Of a stretch of DNA of 64,000 nucleotides, positions 17,806 through 26,820 are shown one piece after another; the stretch's first letter is position 1; the number at the start of each line of letters is the position of its first letter. Source of the DNA: Chloroflexota bacterium (lineage in GTDB: Bacteria; Chloroflexota; UBA11872; VXNJ01); assembly GCA_026707405.1 (NCBI GenBank), contig JAPOWW010000011.1, positions 62,001-126,000 on the forward strand. Direction: 5' to 3'. The position numbers and the translations under genes were made by a program. The notes under the pieces were generated by a model. The model did not search any database. It was not told the origin of the DNA and was given only the letters and a program-made list of their open reading frames with translations.

Positions 17806-18387
17806 GTGGTTGAAGCACAGGAAGTCGAGATGTCTCCGCAAGAGGGAAAGCGCCGCAAGCGCGGGCTTGACTCCATTGGCGCTCCCAGGGCGCGTCTGAG
17901 CCGGGGCCATCCACGCAACCAGACCGCGTCAGCGTTGCAGAACGCGTTCGACTTGGGCGACGAACAAGGAGATGAAGCCCGAGGACGGTATGGGGAACAC
18001 GCGCGGAGAACGGGAAACAGCTACGACGGCATGGGCAGCGGAGTGCAGGCGCCCGGATTGGGCGACGCCGCGATTCCCAGGTCCTATCATCAGCAAGCGC
18101 GCACCGGCGTCTACGTAAAGGTTGCCGGGATCGTTATAAACCGTCAGCGTCCTGAGACCGCGCGTGGGTTCGTATTCATGACGCTGGAGGATGAGACCGG
18201 CCTGACCAACGTCGTTGTCAAGCCAGACGTTTTCAAGCGTTACAAGCATGTGATCCTGGACGAGCCGGTGATAGTGATTTATGGCGAGCTTGAAGACGAG
18301 GATACGGCGATACACGTAAGGGCAGAGCGGATCATGCCTCTCGATGGGTCATATATCGATACTCCGCCATCGCACGACTGGCATTGA
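17806..18387 (+). CDS. OB-fold protein corresponding to the DnaE2 C-terminal domain
   Basis: Residues 105-190 match the OB-fold that closes DnaE2: GVYVKVAGIVINRQRPETA, FVFMTLEDETGLTNVVV, a strand VIVIYGEL and the terminal SHDWH. The first 100 residues are low in complexity and rich in Arg, Gly and Ser. The frame is the same as that of dnaE2, with only TAA-GAG-TGC between the two. A GTG at 17806 with AGGTAAG upstream, or an ATG at 17830, could restart translation. So this is either a true separate gene acting in trans, or the product of a nonsense mutation or readthrough. OB-folds in this place bind single-stranded DNA. Confidence 0.8.
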   Translation: MVEAQEVEMSPQEGKRRKRGLDSIGAPRARLSRGHPRNQTASALQNAFDLGDEQGDEARGRYGEHARRTGNSYDGMGSGVQAPGLGDAAIPRSYHQQARTGVYVKVAGIVINRQRPETARGFVFMTLEDETGLTNVVVKPDVFKRYKHVILDEPVIVIYGELEDEDTAIHVRAERIMPLDGSYIDTPPSHDWH

Positions 18388-18516
18388 TGCCAAGGCAGGC
18401 GACTTCCAAGTGAAGTTGACATAACTAGATTGAAGTTGCTGGCTTCCCAACGTGAACAGCGAACACTTAGGTAAACTCAGTGATGCTGACCGCACCGCCC
18501 AAGTGAGGCGCTGCTC

Positions 18517-18592
18517 GCGGGGGTAGCTCAGTTGGTAGAGCGCTAGCCTTCCAAGCTGGATGTCGCGGGTTCGAGCCCCGTCCCCCGCTCCA
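18517..18592 (+). tRNA. tRNA-Gly (anticodon TCC)
   Basis: A full cloverleaf can be drawn. The acceptor stem is GCGGGGG/CCCCCGC, the D arm is GCTC-AGTTGGTA-GAGC, the anticodon stem is CTAGC/GCTGG with loop CTTCCAA, and the T arm is GCGGG-TTCGAGC-CCCGT. The anticodon TCC reads GGA (and probably other Gly codons by wobble). The 3' CCA is encoded. The gene is isolated, about 130 bases after the OB-fold gene. Confidence 0.96.
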
Positions 18593-18937
18593 CCTGGCAT
18601 CCGGGCCATGAGTCTGGTCAAGCCGCACTTGCATCGTGGCCGGGTCTTGGATACCGCTCATGCTGCTTTGCACCGTTCACGGCAGGCTACTCAAAACGAC
18701 ATCGCTCTGGCGAGGATCAATCGTGCCGCCTCAACGCCCCGGAGATCATCGGCTACTGCGAGAGGTTGCCGGTGATCACACGGGTGGCTCCACGACACAC
18801 AACAATCGCCGGCCGCAATAGAAGTCGCATCGATATGCCGAGATGGACAGGTCGGCTTGTCCGCCAATGGACGGTACCCATAGAACTACACTCTTGGGGT
18901 CAAGATTTTGTGTCCCACACGCAGGGAGTTAGAGGAG
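18593..18937. other. Intergenic stretch after tRNA-Gly with no recognised gene
   Basis: This stretch of 345 bases separates the tRNA from the mutarotase gene. Short open frames exist on both strands, but none has a recognisable domain or a good start. tRNA 3' ends are common integration sites, but I found no repeat of the tRNA 3' end and no integrase. Confidence 0.5.
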
Positions 18938-19282
18938 ATGGAGCGAGCATTCTTCACGTTGAAGCTCAATTCTGGATTCGAGGATGAATACGATCGCGTC
19001 CACAAGGAGGTGTGGCCTTCGGTTTTGCAGGCGCTCGGCGACTGCGGAATTGCGAACTTCAGCATATTTCGAGACGGGACGACGCTCTATTTCTTCATGG
19101 AGGCGGCGGATTTCCGGCGGTCAATGAGGATTCTCAACGAAGACCCTGAGCATACGCGCTGGAACCAGGTGCACAGTCATTTCTTCGAGTCCTCAGTTAG
19201 CCCGACCAGCGGGGACGCGGAGTTTCCGCTGATACCCGAAGTATTTCGATTCGAGGCGAGCTCCTCAAATAGCGAGAAGTAG
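18938..19282 (+). CDS. L-rhamnose mutarotase family protein
   Basis: The 114-residue protein matches RhaM (DUF718), a small ferredoxin-like enzyme that interconverts alpha and beta anomers of L-rhamnose or related 6-deoxy sugars such as fucose. Typical features are AFFTLKLNSGFEDEYDRVHKEVWPSV (active-site Tyr and His), FSIFRDGTTLYFFMEA, and a late RWNQVHSHFF. The ATG at 18938 has GAGGAG just upstream; the frame extends to 18908 without homology. No rhamnose kinase or aldolase is near, so the anomer may feed a different, non-phosphorylated route, perhaps that of the dehydrogenases in this window. Confidence 0.82.
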   Translation: MERAFFTLKLNSGFEDEYDRVHKEVWPSVLQALGDCGIANFSIFRDGTTLYFFMEAADFRRSMRILNEDPEHTRWNQVHSHFFESSVSPTSGDAEFPLIPEVFRFEASSSNSEK

Positions 19283-19535
19283 AACTGTTGGCTGGAAGCC
19301 GGTTAGAAGCGACCGTCCAATGACGTCCAGCACGGCGAATACGTGCCGTGACGACATACTCCCGCGTAGTGGTTGAATTGAGCTTCGGCGCGGTCTCGCC
19401 GATGCGTCGGTTGCTATCCCTCTGTAGAGATAGGGGGAGGGATAACGAACCAGGACTAAGGAAGTCCTTGACAGGGGCCGACGACATCGCAATCATCGGC
19501 CCTATTACGCACCGGAGAGGATGGGAAGGCGCTAA

Positions 19536-20765
19536 ATGAAGCTCGAGATGTTTCACCTGTGTCCCTACAGGAACCTTCCGAAAGATTTTCGGGAAAAGTA
19601 CCACAGCGTCTGGGTGGACGTGCCATCGCATCTGTTTGATGCGGAAACCGCGCACAGGATCTACAACCAGACCCTCGATGAGCTCAAGTTTGCCGCCGAA
19701 ATGGGATACGACGGCATCTGCGTCAACGAACACCATCAAAATGCTTACGGCATCATGCCCTCGCCCAATCTGATGGCCGCGGCGATGTCGAGGGAGACTC
19801 GTGACGTTGCAATCATCGTCATGGGAAATTCGATAGCTTTGTACAACCCGCCGATTCGAGTCGCCGAAGAGTTCGCGATGCTGGACTGCATCAGTGGCGG
19901 CCGCTTGGTGGCGGGCTTCCCCGTAGGGACGTGCGCCGATACCGCGTACGGCTACGGCGTCAGTCCGGCGTCGCTGAGAGACAAGTACGCCGAGGCCGAG
20001 GATCTGATCCTGAAGGCGTGGGAAGAGGACGAGGTCTTCTCGTTCGACGGCAAATACACGCAGCTTCGCTATGTAAATATCTGGCCGCGGCCCATCCAGA
20101 AGCCGCGTCCCCCCGTCTGGGTGCCGGGCGCCGGATCGATCGAGACGTGGGATACCTGCATACGCAAGGGACACCTCTACGCGTACCTGTCTTATTCAGG
20201 GTACAAGCGTGGAAAGAAAGTAATGGAAGGGTTCTGGAAGGTAGCCAACGAAGCAGGAGTGGACAATCCGTATCATGCCGGATTCCTGCAACTGGTATGC
20301 GTTGCCCGCAGCGAGCAGGAGTTGCAGGATAAATGGGCAGAGCACGCCGAGTACTTTTACAACAAGATGCTCTACGTCTACGAGGGGTTTAACGACGCTC
20401 CCGGCTACAGGACCATAGACACGATAAGGGCCGGACTGCTGGCGCAGACGATATCAAGATTCGGGAGGCCGGGCGTAGGGACGAAATCATTCGACGAATT
20501 GCGGGAGGCGGGCAACATTGTCGCCGGCACCCCTTCTCAAGTCACCGAGCAGCTGGAACAGGTTATTAAGGGTTTGAGAGTCGGCCACCTCATGATCCTC
20601 AATCAATTCGGCTCGGCGCCGCATGAATTGGCGCTGGAGAACATCGAGCTTACGGCGAAAGAGGTGCTGCCAAACCTTCGACATCTCTGGAATGAGTACG
20701 AGGATCACTGGTGGCCGCAGAACGCGATAATGCGGGAAGCGACAAGACCGGCAGTTCCAGCTTGA
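19536..20765 (+). CDS. LLM-class flavin-dependent oxidoreductase
   Basis: This is a bacterial luciferase-like TIM-barrel protein of 409 residues that uses reduced flavin and oxygen or F420. The family signature is clear: GYDGICVNEHHQN near residue 58, IAVEEFAMLDCISGGRLV-type sequence near 110-125 (here VAEEFAMLDCISGGRLVAGFPVG), and a C-terminal GTPSQVTEQL. Such enzymes oxygenate or desulfonate a broad range of organic compounds. The start has GGAAGG nine bases upstream. The next gene, an alpha/beta hydrolase, overlaps its end by 55 bases, so a monooxygenase-hydrolase pair acting on one substrate is likely. Confidence 0.9.
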   Translation: MKLEMFHLCPYRNLPKDFREKYHSVWVDVPSHLFDAETAHRIYNQTLDELKFAAEMGYDGICVNEHHQNAYGIMPSPNLMAAAMSRETRDVAIIVMGNSIALYNPPIRVAEEFAMLDCISGGRLVAGFPVGTCADTAYGYGVSPASLRDKYAEAEDLILKAWEEDEVFSFDGKYTQLRYVNIWPRPIQKPRPPVWVPGAGSIETWDTCIRKGHLYAYLSYSGYKRGKKVMEGFWKVANEAGVDNPYHAGFLQLVCVARSEQELQDKWAEHAEYFYNKMLYVYEGFNDAPGYRTIDTIRAGLLAQTISRFGRPGVGTKSFDELREAGNIVAGTPSQVTEQLEQVIKGLRVGHLMILNQFGSAPHELALENIELTAKEVLPNLRHLWNEYEDHWWPQNAIMREATRPAVPA

Positions 20766-21589
20766 CGCCGCCTCGTCGACACAGAATCAGCCTTGAAGGC
20801 GGCGGTCAGCACGTCGAACTGGTGCAGTGCGGCGAGGGCAGCCCAGTGTTCTATCTGCACGGTTTGCTTGGGTGCGAGGGAGATCCACTTGTGGCCGAGC
20901 TAGCGAAGCGCCGCCAGGTCGTCGCGCCGTTAATTCCAGGATATGGGGCGTCTACGGGCGGTGAGGAGCTCGCTGACATGCACGACCTGGTGATCTATTA
21001 CCTTGAGATCCTGGATCGGCTGGGGCTGCGTGACCTGCCGCTCGTCGGCCACTCGCTTGGCGGAATGTTCGCGGCGGAGCTGGCGGCAGCGGCGCCGGAG
21101 CGATTCAGCCACCTGGTCTTACTAGCCCCCTTCGGCCTCTGGGATGACAGCGAGCCGACGTTCGACTTCTTCGCGGCCTCGCCGCAGGAACAGGCCAGGG
21201 CGTTTTACTCAGACGTCGACTCGGAAGGAGCGTTGGCGTTGGCGAAGGCCCCGGTGGAGGCCGCGACCGAGGTAGACCCGGCCACGGTGGAGGGCAGGGC
21301 GTTGATTGACAACCTCGTGGAGCGGGCGAAAACGATGATGTCTGCGGCCAGATTCCTGTGGCCGATCCCGAATCGCGGGCTTAGCCGGCGGCTGTATAGA
21401 TTGACGATGCCGACGTTGGTTGTCTGGGGCGCAAACGACGGAGTCATTCCGCCGAGCTACGCCTCGAGGTTTGCGGAGGCGATGAGGGGCTGCAAAATCG
21501 TCGTTATACCAGAAGCGTCGCACATGTTATCTGAAGAGAGGCCCCACGACGTGGCTAGGGAGATCCTGACGTTAATCGACCCGCTTTAG
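20711..21589 (+). CDS. Alpha/beta hydrolase
   Basis: The 292-residue protein has the alpha/beta-hydrolase fold. An oxyanion segment FYLHGLLGCEGD is near residue 48, the nucleophile elbow GHSLGG near 114-119 (Ser nucleophile), the acid in VVWGANDGVIP near 240, and the base in EASHMLSEERP near 268. It resembles ring-cleavage hydrolases and lactonases in layout. The start is a GTG inside the 3' end of the flavin oxidoreductase gene, giving a 55-base overlap and suggesting coupled translation. Substrate unknown. Confidence 0.85.
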   Translation: MAAERDNAGSDKTGSSSLTPPRRHRISLEGGGQHVELVQCGEGSPVFYLHGLLGCEGDPLVAELAKRRQVVAPLIPGYGASTGGEELADMHDLVIYYLEILDRLGLRDLPLVGHSLGGMFAAELAAAAPERFSHLVLLAPFGLWDDSEPTFDFFAASPQEQARAFYSDVDSEGALALAKAPVEAATEVDPATVEGRALIDNLVERAKTMMSAARFLWPIPNRGLSRRLYRLTMPTLVVWGANDGVIPPSYASRFAEAMRGCKIVVIPEASHMLSEERPHDVAREILTLIDPL

Positions 21590-21906
21590 GCGCGGGGTTC
21601 AGTGAAACGAGTGATACCTGTCACCGTCAGGTCAATAGACTCGACTATAGTCGTTGATCGCATCTACCCTGCTCATTAACAGACGGTCGATCGCAAACGC
21701 CTGTACACCCAGCGAGCTATCTGGGATTGATGCTGGATATACGTCCAAGCCGTTGAACGCAAACCAATAGTCGTATTCAAATTCCCGTGCATCCGCCTGC
21801 CGCGTCGTTCCGCGAATTCTGCTCCCTAAGAGTAGCTGGCGGCTTGCCCTCCAACACGCCTACACTTTGGCGAGACCGCATTCAAGAACGCAGGAGGCTG
21901 GCTCGA
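21590..21906. promoter_or_regulatory. Intergenic region with palindromic operator candidate upstream of the LarA-like gene
   Basis: This gap of 317 bases contains a perfect 12-base palindrome CGACTATAGTCG at 21642-21653. An inverted pair ACCTG...CAGGT lies at 21616-21631, close to the end of the hydrolase gene. The first could be a regulator site and the second a weak terminator stem. No promoter hexamers stand out. Confidence 0.3.
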
Positions 21907-23127
21907 ATGGCGCGATTTGAGATTCCGCTTTATGACCGAACCGAAACCATCGAGCTTCCCGACGCCTGGCAGGTGACGTACGCTTCGATCTCGGACGCGC
22001 CGACGCTGGGTGCCGACGAGATGCGAAAGGCGCTGGCTAACCCGATAGGCGCCGAGCGACTTTCGAGTCTCGCCCGCGGAAAGGGCAACGTAGTTGTGGT
22101 CGTGGACGACAACACCCGACCGACGCCGGCCTGGCAGTTTCTGCCGCACATAATCGAGGAGCTGCACGCGGGTGGCGTGGAGGATCATCAGATCACGATC
22201 CTGGCCGGACTCGCGCTCCATCGGCCAATGACACTCCCGGAGTTCCGCCGAAAGGTAGGACAGAGGATAGTTGATACCCATCTCTGCATTAACCCATCGC
22301 CGTGGGAGGACCTTGTATATCTCGGCGATACCGAGGCTGGCGTACCGGTGAAGATGAATTCCGACTACGTCAACGCAGACCTGAGGGTGACATGCGGGGG
22401 AATCATTCCGCATCCGACGGCCGGATTCGGCGGCGGGGCGAAGCTGACGATGCCGGGAGTTAGCAGTTACGAGACCATCACCTCCCATCATTTGTCGGAT
22501 CAGTTCAAAGAAAACTCCGAGCGAGGGATCGTCGACCGCAACGCGGACCGTGAGGAGATTGAGAACATCGCCGCGTTCTGTCCGCCAGAATTCGTGGTAA
22601 ATCCCGTCCTGAACCGAGAAATGAAGGCTGCGGCTCTGTTCTGTGGGCACTACATTCGGGCACACCGGGCAGGCGTCGAGCTGGGCAAGAAGCTGTACGC
22701 CGTGGAGGCGCAGCCTAATGCGGACATGACGGTGATAAGCGCGTCCCCCCAGGACTCCGAGATGATGCAGGCGCTCAAAGCGCTCGCGAACGGATTCGGC
22801 GTAATACATAGCGTGCGTTCGGACGGCGTGGTCCTGTGCGCGGCCGACGCTGTGGAGGGATTCGGGTACCACCAGATGCTGGAACACAAAAGGCGGACCG
22901 GAGTATCTGAAAGACTGGCAAGGCCGGGATACTACTTGGATCGGCAGATGTTGTGTTATTCGCCGAACATAAGCCCGGTGGAGTTCAAGGAGGAAGCACC
23001 GGAGGGATTTGAGCTCTTCCGGGATCTGGAGGACGCCATCGAAGTACTCGAGTCGCAGTCCGATAGCCGGTCGCCTGTCGTGAATATATTCCCTCAAGGG
23101 GCGGTCAGCCTGTACTCAGCGCCGTAG
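21907..23127 (+). CDS. LarA-like protein (DUF2088, nickel-pincer racemase family)
   Basis: The 406-residue protein follows the lactate racemase LarA family. The N-terminal domain has VVVVDDNTRPTP and GLALHRPMT (active-site His). The central motif IIPHPTAGFGGGAKLTMPG holds the His and the Lys that carries the nickel-pincer cofactor in LarA, and SYETITSHH supplies the next His. Paralogues of LarA racemise or epimerise various 2-hydroxyacids. The cofactor makers LarB, LarC and LarE are not in the window. The ATG has AGGAGG nine bases upstream, and the longer frame to 21787 has no homology. Neighbouring oxidoreductases fit a hydroxyacid catabolic role, by inference. Confidence 0.85.
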   Translation: MARFEIPLYDRTETIELPDAWQVTYASISDAPTLGADEMRKALANPIGAERLSSLARGKGNVVVVVDDNTRPTPAWQFLPHIIEELHAGGVEDHQITILAGLALHRPMTLPEFRRKVGQRIVDTHLCINPSPWEDLVYLGDTEAGVPVKMNSDYVNADLRVTCGGIIPHPTAGFGGGAKLTMPGVSSYETITSHHLSDQFKENSERGIVDRNADREEIENIAAFCPPEFVVNPVLNREMKAAALFCGHYIRAHRAGVELGKKLYAVEAQPNADMTVISASPQDSEMMQALKALANGFGVIHSVRSDGVVLCAADAVEGFGYHQMLEHKRRTGVSERLARPGYYLDRQMLCYSPNISPVEFKEEAPEGFELFRDLEDAIEVLESQSDSRSPVVNIFPQGAVSLYSAP

Positions 23128-23450
23128 GTCGTCAACTACGCCGGAACTCGGGAGATCGGCCGAATCTGCCGTATGGGCTGCGATTTCTCGACCGGCGAGG
23201 GTGAGAGTGAGACGGTTGCTTAAAACGGCGGCCGTCGGCTATCGAGCGTTTTGACAATAGGCGGTGCTTGTAGCCCAAACGCCGCCGATCTGGTGGACGC
23301 CTCCGGATTGATCAGCGCTCGAAGAAGCGACGAATGAGCGTGATTCCACGTCCGAGGGAATCAAGGCATTGGCGCCCGCGTTGCTGCTGTCCCTGTGTCG
23401 GATCGGCATCTCCTTCCATCTAAAGGATATGGTGCTGATACAGTACGCGG
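23128..23450. other. Intergenic stretch with no gene seen
   Basis: These 323 bases lie between the LarA-like and SDR genes. I see no convincing coding frame, hairpin or promoter hexamers. The SDR promoter presumably lies in the last 100 bases. Confidence 0.4.
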
Positions 23451-24209
23451 ATGCGTTTTCAAGGGCATGTAGCGGTAGTGACGGGCGGCGCCAGCGGCAT
23501 CGGTAGAGCCGTAACACTATCGCTGGCCCAAGAGGGCTGCACGGTCATAATCGCGGACATCGATGGAGCCGCCGCCGAACGTGTTTTACGGGAAGTGGAC
23601 GGCGCAGGGGGTAAGGGCGAGGTTTCGGTCGTCGACGTCACCGACTTTGAAGCTGTGCGCGGGATGATGGACGCCGCCGCCAGGCGACATGATCGCCTCG
23701 ACATTCTCGTGACCAGCGTCACTCTTCCTCCTAAGGCCAACTGGCCCGGTCTAATGGATGCAAGTCTGGAGGAAATCAAGCGTTCGTTTGACGTGCACAC
23801 AATGGGAGTTGCCCACTGTTGCAAGGCAGCCGTGCCTCACATGCGAAAGCGTGGATACGGCCGGATCGTAAATCTCGGATCGCTGGCTGCCGTGCTGGGA
23901 GGCGGTATGCTCGGCGGTACTGTTTATGCTGCGGCCAAGGCTGGTGTGCTCGGCTTGAGCCGCGGATTGGCTCGCGAAGTTGCGAAGGATGGGATTACGG
24001 TGAACGCGGTTAACCCGAGCCTGATCGAGACTCCGCGTCATGCGCAGCTTGACGATCAACCGCGAGCCCGAGCCGTCAGTCGGGTTCCGATGGGTAGGGC
24101 AGGCACTGTTGATGAGGTCTCTGCGGCCGTTCTATTTCTTGCCTCGCGGGAAGCCAGCTTTGTCACGGGAACGTCGATGGCCGTCGACGGCGGCACTACT
24201 ATGCATTGA
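23451..24209 (+). CDS. SDR family NAD(P)-dependent oxidoreductase
   Basis: This classical short-chain dehydrogenase of 252 residues has the cofactor motif TGGASGIGRA (near residue 12), DIDGA after the second strand (NAD preference suggested by the Asp), a catalytic Ser in NLGSLAA near 142, and YAAAK near 161-165. The C-terminus SFVTGTSMAVDGG is typical. The usual NNAG is altered to VTSVT. It is followed closely by the CMD-domain gene, so the two probably form an operon. Confidence 0.9.
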   Translation: MRFQGHVAVVTGGASGIGRAVTLSLAQEGCTVIIADIDGAAAERVLREVDGAGGKGEVSVVDVTDFEAVRGMMDAAARRHDRLDILVTSVTLPPKANWPGLMDASLEEIKRSFDVHTMGVAHCCKAAVPHMRKRGYGRIVNLGSLAAVLGGGMLGGTVYAAAKAGVLGLSRGLAREVAKDGITVNAVNPSLIETPRHAQLDDQPRARAVSRVPMGRAGTVDEVSAAVLFLASREASFVTGTSMAVDGGTTMH

Positions 24210-24244
24210 ACCCTGCGGATTTGGTCGTTACGAGAGATTCACAA

Positions 24245-24637
24245 ATGAATTCGGACATTGAGCCTGACCCCGAGACCATTTTGAGAAGCATCCGGGAGTC
24301 GCGCGGGAAATACCCGACATTACCGGCGTTTGAAGTGCTGGCGAACGAGGACCCGGCGTTCATGGCCGCTTTCGACAAGGTTTCGAGACTCACCCTGTTC
24401 TCCGACGAGTCTCACCGGCGCGAGCTGTCGAACCTTACCAGGCAGCTCATAGCCATCGCCCTGCTTGCGAGCAGGGAGGACGAGATTATCCGAGAGCACC
24501 TAAAACGGGCCCTCGATCTCGGTGCGACCCGGCGTCAGATCATCGAGGCGCTTGAAGTCGGCCTGCACATAACCGGCGCCCCGACGCTCCGATTCGGCCT
24601 GGACATGCTCGCTGAGGTTGAAGAGAGATCGCCGTGA
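24245..24637 (+). CDS. Carboxymuconolactone decarboxylase (CMD) domain protein
   Basis: The 130-residue all-helical protein has the CMD pattern ELSNLTRQLIAIALLAS...IIREHLKRALDLGATRRQIIEALEVGLHITGAPTL. It lacks the CxxC pair of AhpD-type peroxidases, so it is closer to the decarboxylase type or to unknown members. The start at 24245 (ATG) is preferred. A TTG at 24206 overlapping the SDR stop is an alternative that would couple the two genes. The last bases run towards the convergent amidohydrolase gene. Confidence 0.75.
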   Translation: MNSDIEPDPETILRSIRESRGKYPTLPAFEVLANEDPAFMAAFDKVSRLTLFSDESHRRELSNLTRQLIAIALLASREDEIIREHLKRALDLGATRRQIIEALEVGLHITGAPTLRFGLDMLAEVEERSP

Positions 24638-24678
24638 GATGTGCGCCTTTATGCGGCGCCACTGATTTAACGACCGGG

Positions 24679-25509
24679 TTATGAGTCGCCCCACCTCCAG
24701 AGTGTTGCCGCAGTCTCTCCGAGCACCCACCGGCGCTCGCTTTCCGACAACCCCATCCGATTGCGGAACAGCTCGATATTCTGCATATAAGTACCGCCCG
24801 GGCTATATATCCAAGTCGGAAAGTTCGAGCCCCACATGCACCGCTCGGGGCCGAATGCTTCGATGACTTGCCTGACCATCCAATGGTGGTTGGCGTAGGG
24901 CCAGCTACTGGCGGCCGCCACGTCCAGGAACGTGACCTTGGCATACACGTTCGGGTACTTCGCCAGAGCGACGGCTGGATCAATCGTGGGACCCCGCGGC
25001 CGCAAATCAGGGGATAGGTAGCCGCAGTGGTCGAGGATCACACGCAGTGAGCTGAATTCTTTCAGCCGTGTTTCCACTTCCGCGTATTGGTCCTGAGTGA
25101 CGCACAGGTCGACCGTCAGGTCCAATTCAGCCGCCGCCCGCCACAATGGAGTGCTGACGGGATCATCGCAGGCTATGTCGTTGAATGGCCCGCCGTGAAT
25201 GCGAAGACCGCTGGCTCCTTCGGAAATCAGACCCCGCAGTTTTTCAGGTCCGTCCGGGGCTTGAGGATCGACCAGCACCGCCGTAGCCAGCCAATCGCTG
25301 AAAGCGGCCAGGCAGTCCATCGCATAGCTGTTGTCCCATAGGTAGATCCACGGCGAAATAGTCACCGCCCTGTCCACGCCTGCGGCATCCATCTCTAATT
25401 TGAGCTGCTCCGCGGTAGCGACCACATCCCGCACGTCGGAGGGTTCGGATCTGCGCGGGTACGATTCGAAATCTTCGGAAAATAGGTGCGTGTGTGAATC
25501 AACAATCAT
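24679..25509 (-). CDS. Amidohydrolase 2 family metal-dependent hydrolase
   Basis: This TIM-barrel protein of 276 residues belongs to the amidohydrolase-related family that includes 2-pyrone-4,6-dicarboxylate lactonase and decarboxylases. The N-terminal metal motif DSHTHLF, the internal ILDHCGYL and the final WGSNFPT are all present. I chose the ATG at 25509 (MIVDSHTH), which has GGGAG upstream; a second ATG at 25530 adds seven residues. It is convergent with the SDR-CMD pair and likely hydrolyses a lactone or decarboxylates an acid in the same catabolic set. Confidence 0.85.
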   Translation of the reverse strand: MIVDSHTHLFSEDFESYPRRSEPSDVRDVVATAEQLKLEMDAAGVDRAVTISPWIYLWDNSYAMDCLAAFSDWLATAVLVDPQAPDGPEKLRGLISEGASGLRIHGGPFNDIACDDPVSTPLWRAAAELDLTVDLCVTQDQYAEVETRLKEFSSLRVILDHCGYLSPDLRPRGPTIDPAVALAKYPNVYAKVTFLDVAAASSWPYANHHWMVRQVIEAFGPERCMWGSNFPTWIYSPGGTYMQNIELFRNRMGLSESERRWVLGETAATLWRWGDS

Positions 25510-25773
25510 GTGGCTCCCTTCATCCATCATCTTTTCCGTTCACATTGACCTCATCGGCTTGGTTTCGCGCCAGCTTAGCGGCGTCTGAACTCTCGGATCG
25601 AACACTCAACGCCGGTTCGAGATTCCAGCTTCTCAGAGTCAGGTTTCACCATGAGCGTTGTGCGACTCGGGACGCCGTGGCTTTCCCGTCGTTATCCGGC
25701 GCTCATTCTTCCTATGTATGCAGAGTATGCTCTGCACGCGAAGGGCGGGCCGGACTGATGGGGAGATGCGCCA

Positions 25774-26820
25774 ATGGATATCGTCACAGACTTTTGGTTG
25801 AACAATCCGGACGAGATGGCGGGCAGACTGGACAGCCTTGCCGAGCAGTCTGAATTTCCGGTTCAGTCCTTCCGATTCGGGAAGAGCTGGCGGGGCCGCG
25901 ATCTGGTCGGCTTTAGAGCGGGCAGCGGCCGGTTGAATCTCTTCGTCGTGGCCGGTATGCACGCTGGTGAACACCCTGCTCCATACGGGATCCTTTCGTT
26001 CATCCACACACTCTCGACCGGTCGCGATCTTGACGACAAGGATGTCTCGGAGTGGGTAGATAGAACGCTGACGGAGCAGACGATCACCCTGGTTCCTTAT
26101 CTGAACATCGACGGCGGAATCCGCATGTCGAAGATTCTTCCGGGCTGCTATCTGAACAACAGGTTCAAAACCTCGGATACCGAAGAATTCGACCACTGGG
26201 TACTCGATCCCATGCCTTATTTCGGTCTGCGGCGGCGACGAAACCTTTACTTGACTGACGAACAGCGGCGTATTTGGACAGAAGAGAAGGGCGGCTATAT
26301 CGGGCAACTCTTCAGCGACCAGGGTGTGGATTTGTGGGAGGACTGGAAGAACTTCCGTGCGCCTGAAACCAGGGCTCTCCGGGATTTGATCGAGCCGTTG
26401 CGGCCAGACTGCATATTCGAAATGCACTGTCAGGACTCGTTTCACTCACAGATGTTCGTTCCGCTCTCCTCGGCTGAAGGAGAAGATCAGCTGACGCAGC
26501 TTCGGTATGGTGAGGAGATGATGACTGCGCTGATGGAGGCCGGAATACCCTCCAGCACGCAGTCGTGCCGCCCCTATAGCGTCCCGCCGGACTGGAACGA
26601 GTTCCCGGACTATGTGTATCGAAAGTACCGATGCTTGTCCCTTTTCGGCGAGGTGAACATGAGCCACCTCTTCGACCACCGCCGCGACGATTTTGGGGAT
26701 GATCCGCTCTACCGCCGCGGTCTGGAAAAACCGTTGCCCACCCAGGAACAGATCCTCAGGGGCGTTTGGATCTGGTTGAAGACACTAGTTGACATGGGCG
26801 GCGCTAGGGAATATCGGTAG
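25774..26820 (+). CDS. M14-like zinc carboxypeptidase or deacylase
   Basis: The 348-residue protein has the metal-binding signature of the M14 and succinylglutamate desuccinylase families: HAGE (near residue 64, in AGMHAGEHPA), followed by a third ligand in FEMHCQD near residue 215. The LFGEVNM segment near 292 could supply the catalytic Glu. No signal peptide is seen, so it acts in the cytoplasm on a peptide or acyl-amino acid. The ATG follows GGGGAG by seven bases. Confidence 0.75.
   Translation: MDIVTDFWLNNPDEMAGRLDSLAEQSEFPVQSFRFGKSWRGRDLVGFRAGSGRLNLFVVAGMHAGEHPAPYGILSFIHTLSTGRDLDDKDVSEWVDRTLTEQTITLVPYLNIDGGIRMSKILPGCYLNNRFKTSDTEEFDHWVLDPMPYFGLRRRRNLYLTDEQRRIWTEEKGGYIGQLFSDQGVDLWEDWKNFRAPETRALRDLIEPLRPDCIFEMHCQDSFHSQMFVPLSSAEGEDQLTQLRYGEEMMTALMEAGIPSSTQSCRPYSVPPDWNEFPDYVYRKYRCLSLFGEVNMSHLFDHRRDDFGDDPLYRRGLEKPLPTQEQILRGVWIWLKTLVDMGGAREYR

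Noticed and set aside
18349-18673. Minus-strand open frames across the tRNA (reading GARTRDIQLGRLALYQLSYPR)
   Set aside because: This is the well-known false protein produced by translating the antisense of a tRNA gene; the tRNA-Gly cloverleaf explains it.
21826-23097. A 423-codon open frame on the minus strand
   Set aside because: It lies wholly opposite the LarA-like gene, whose motifs are clear, and its translation has no recognisable domain. Similar antisense frames at 61971-63011, 19197-20174, 50002-50931 and 8105-8854 were rejected for the same reason.
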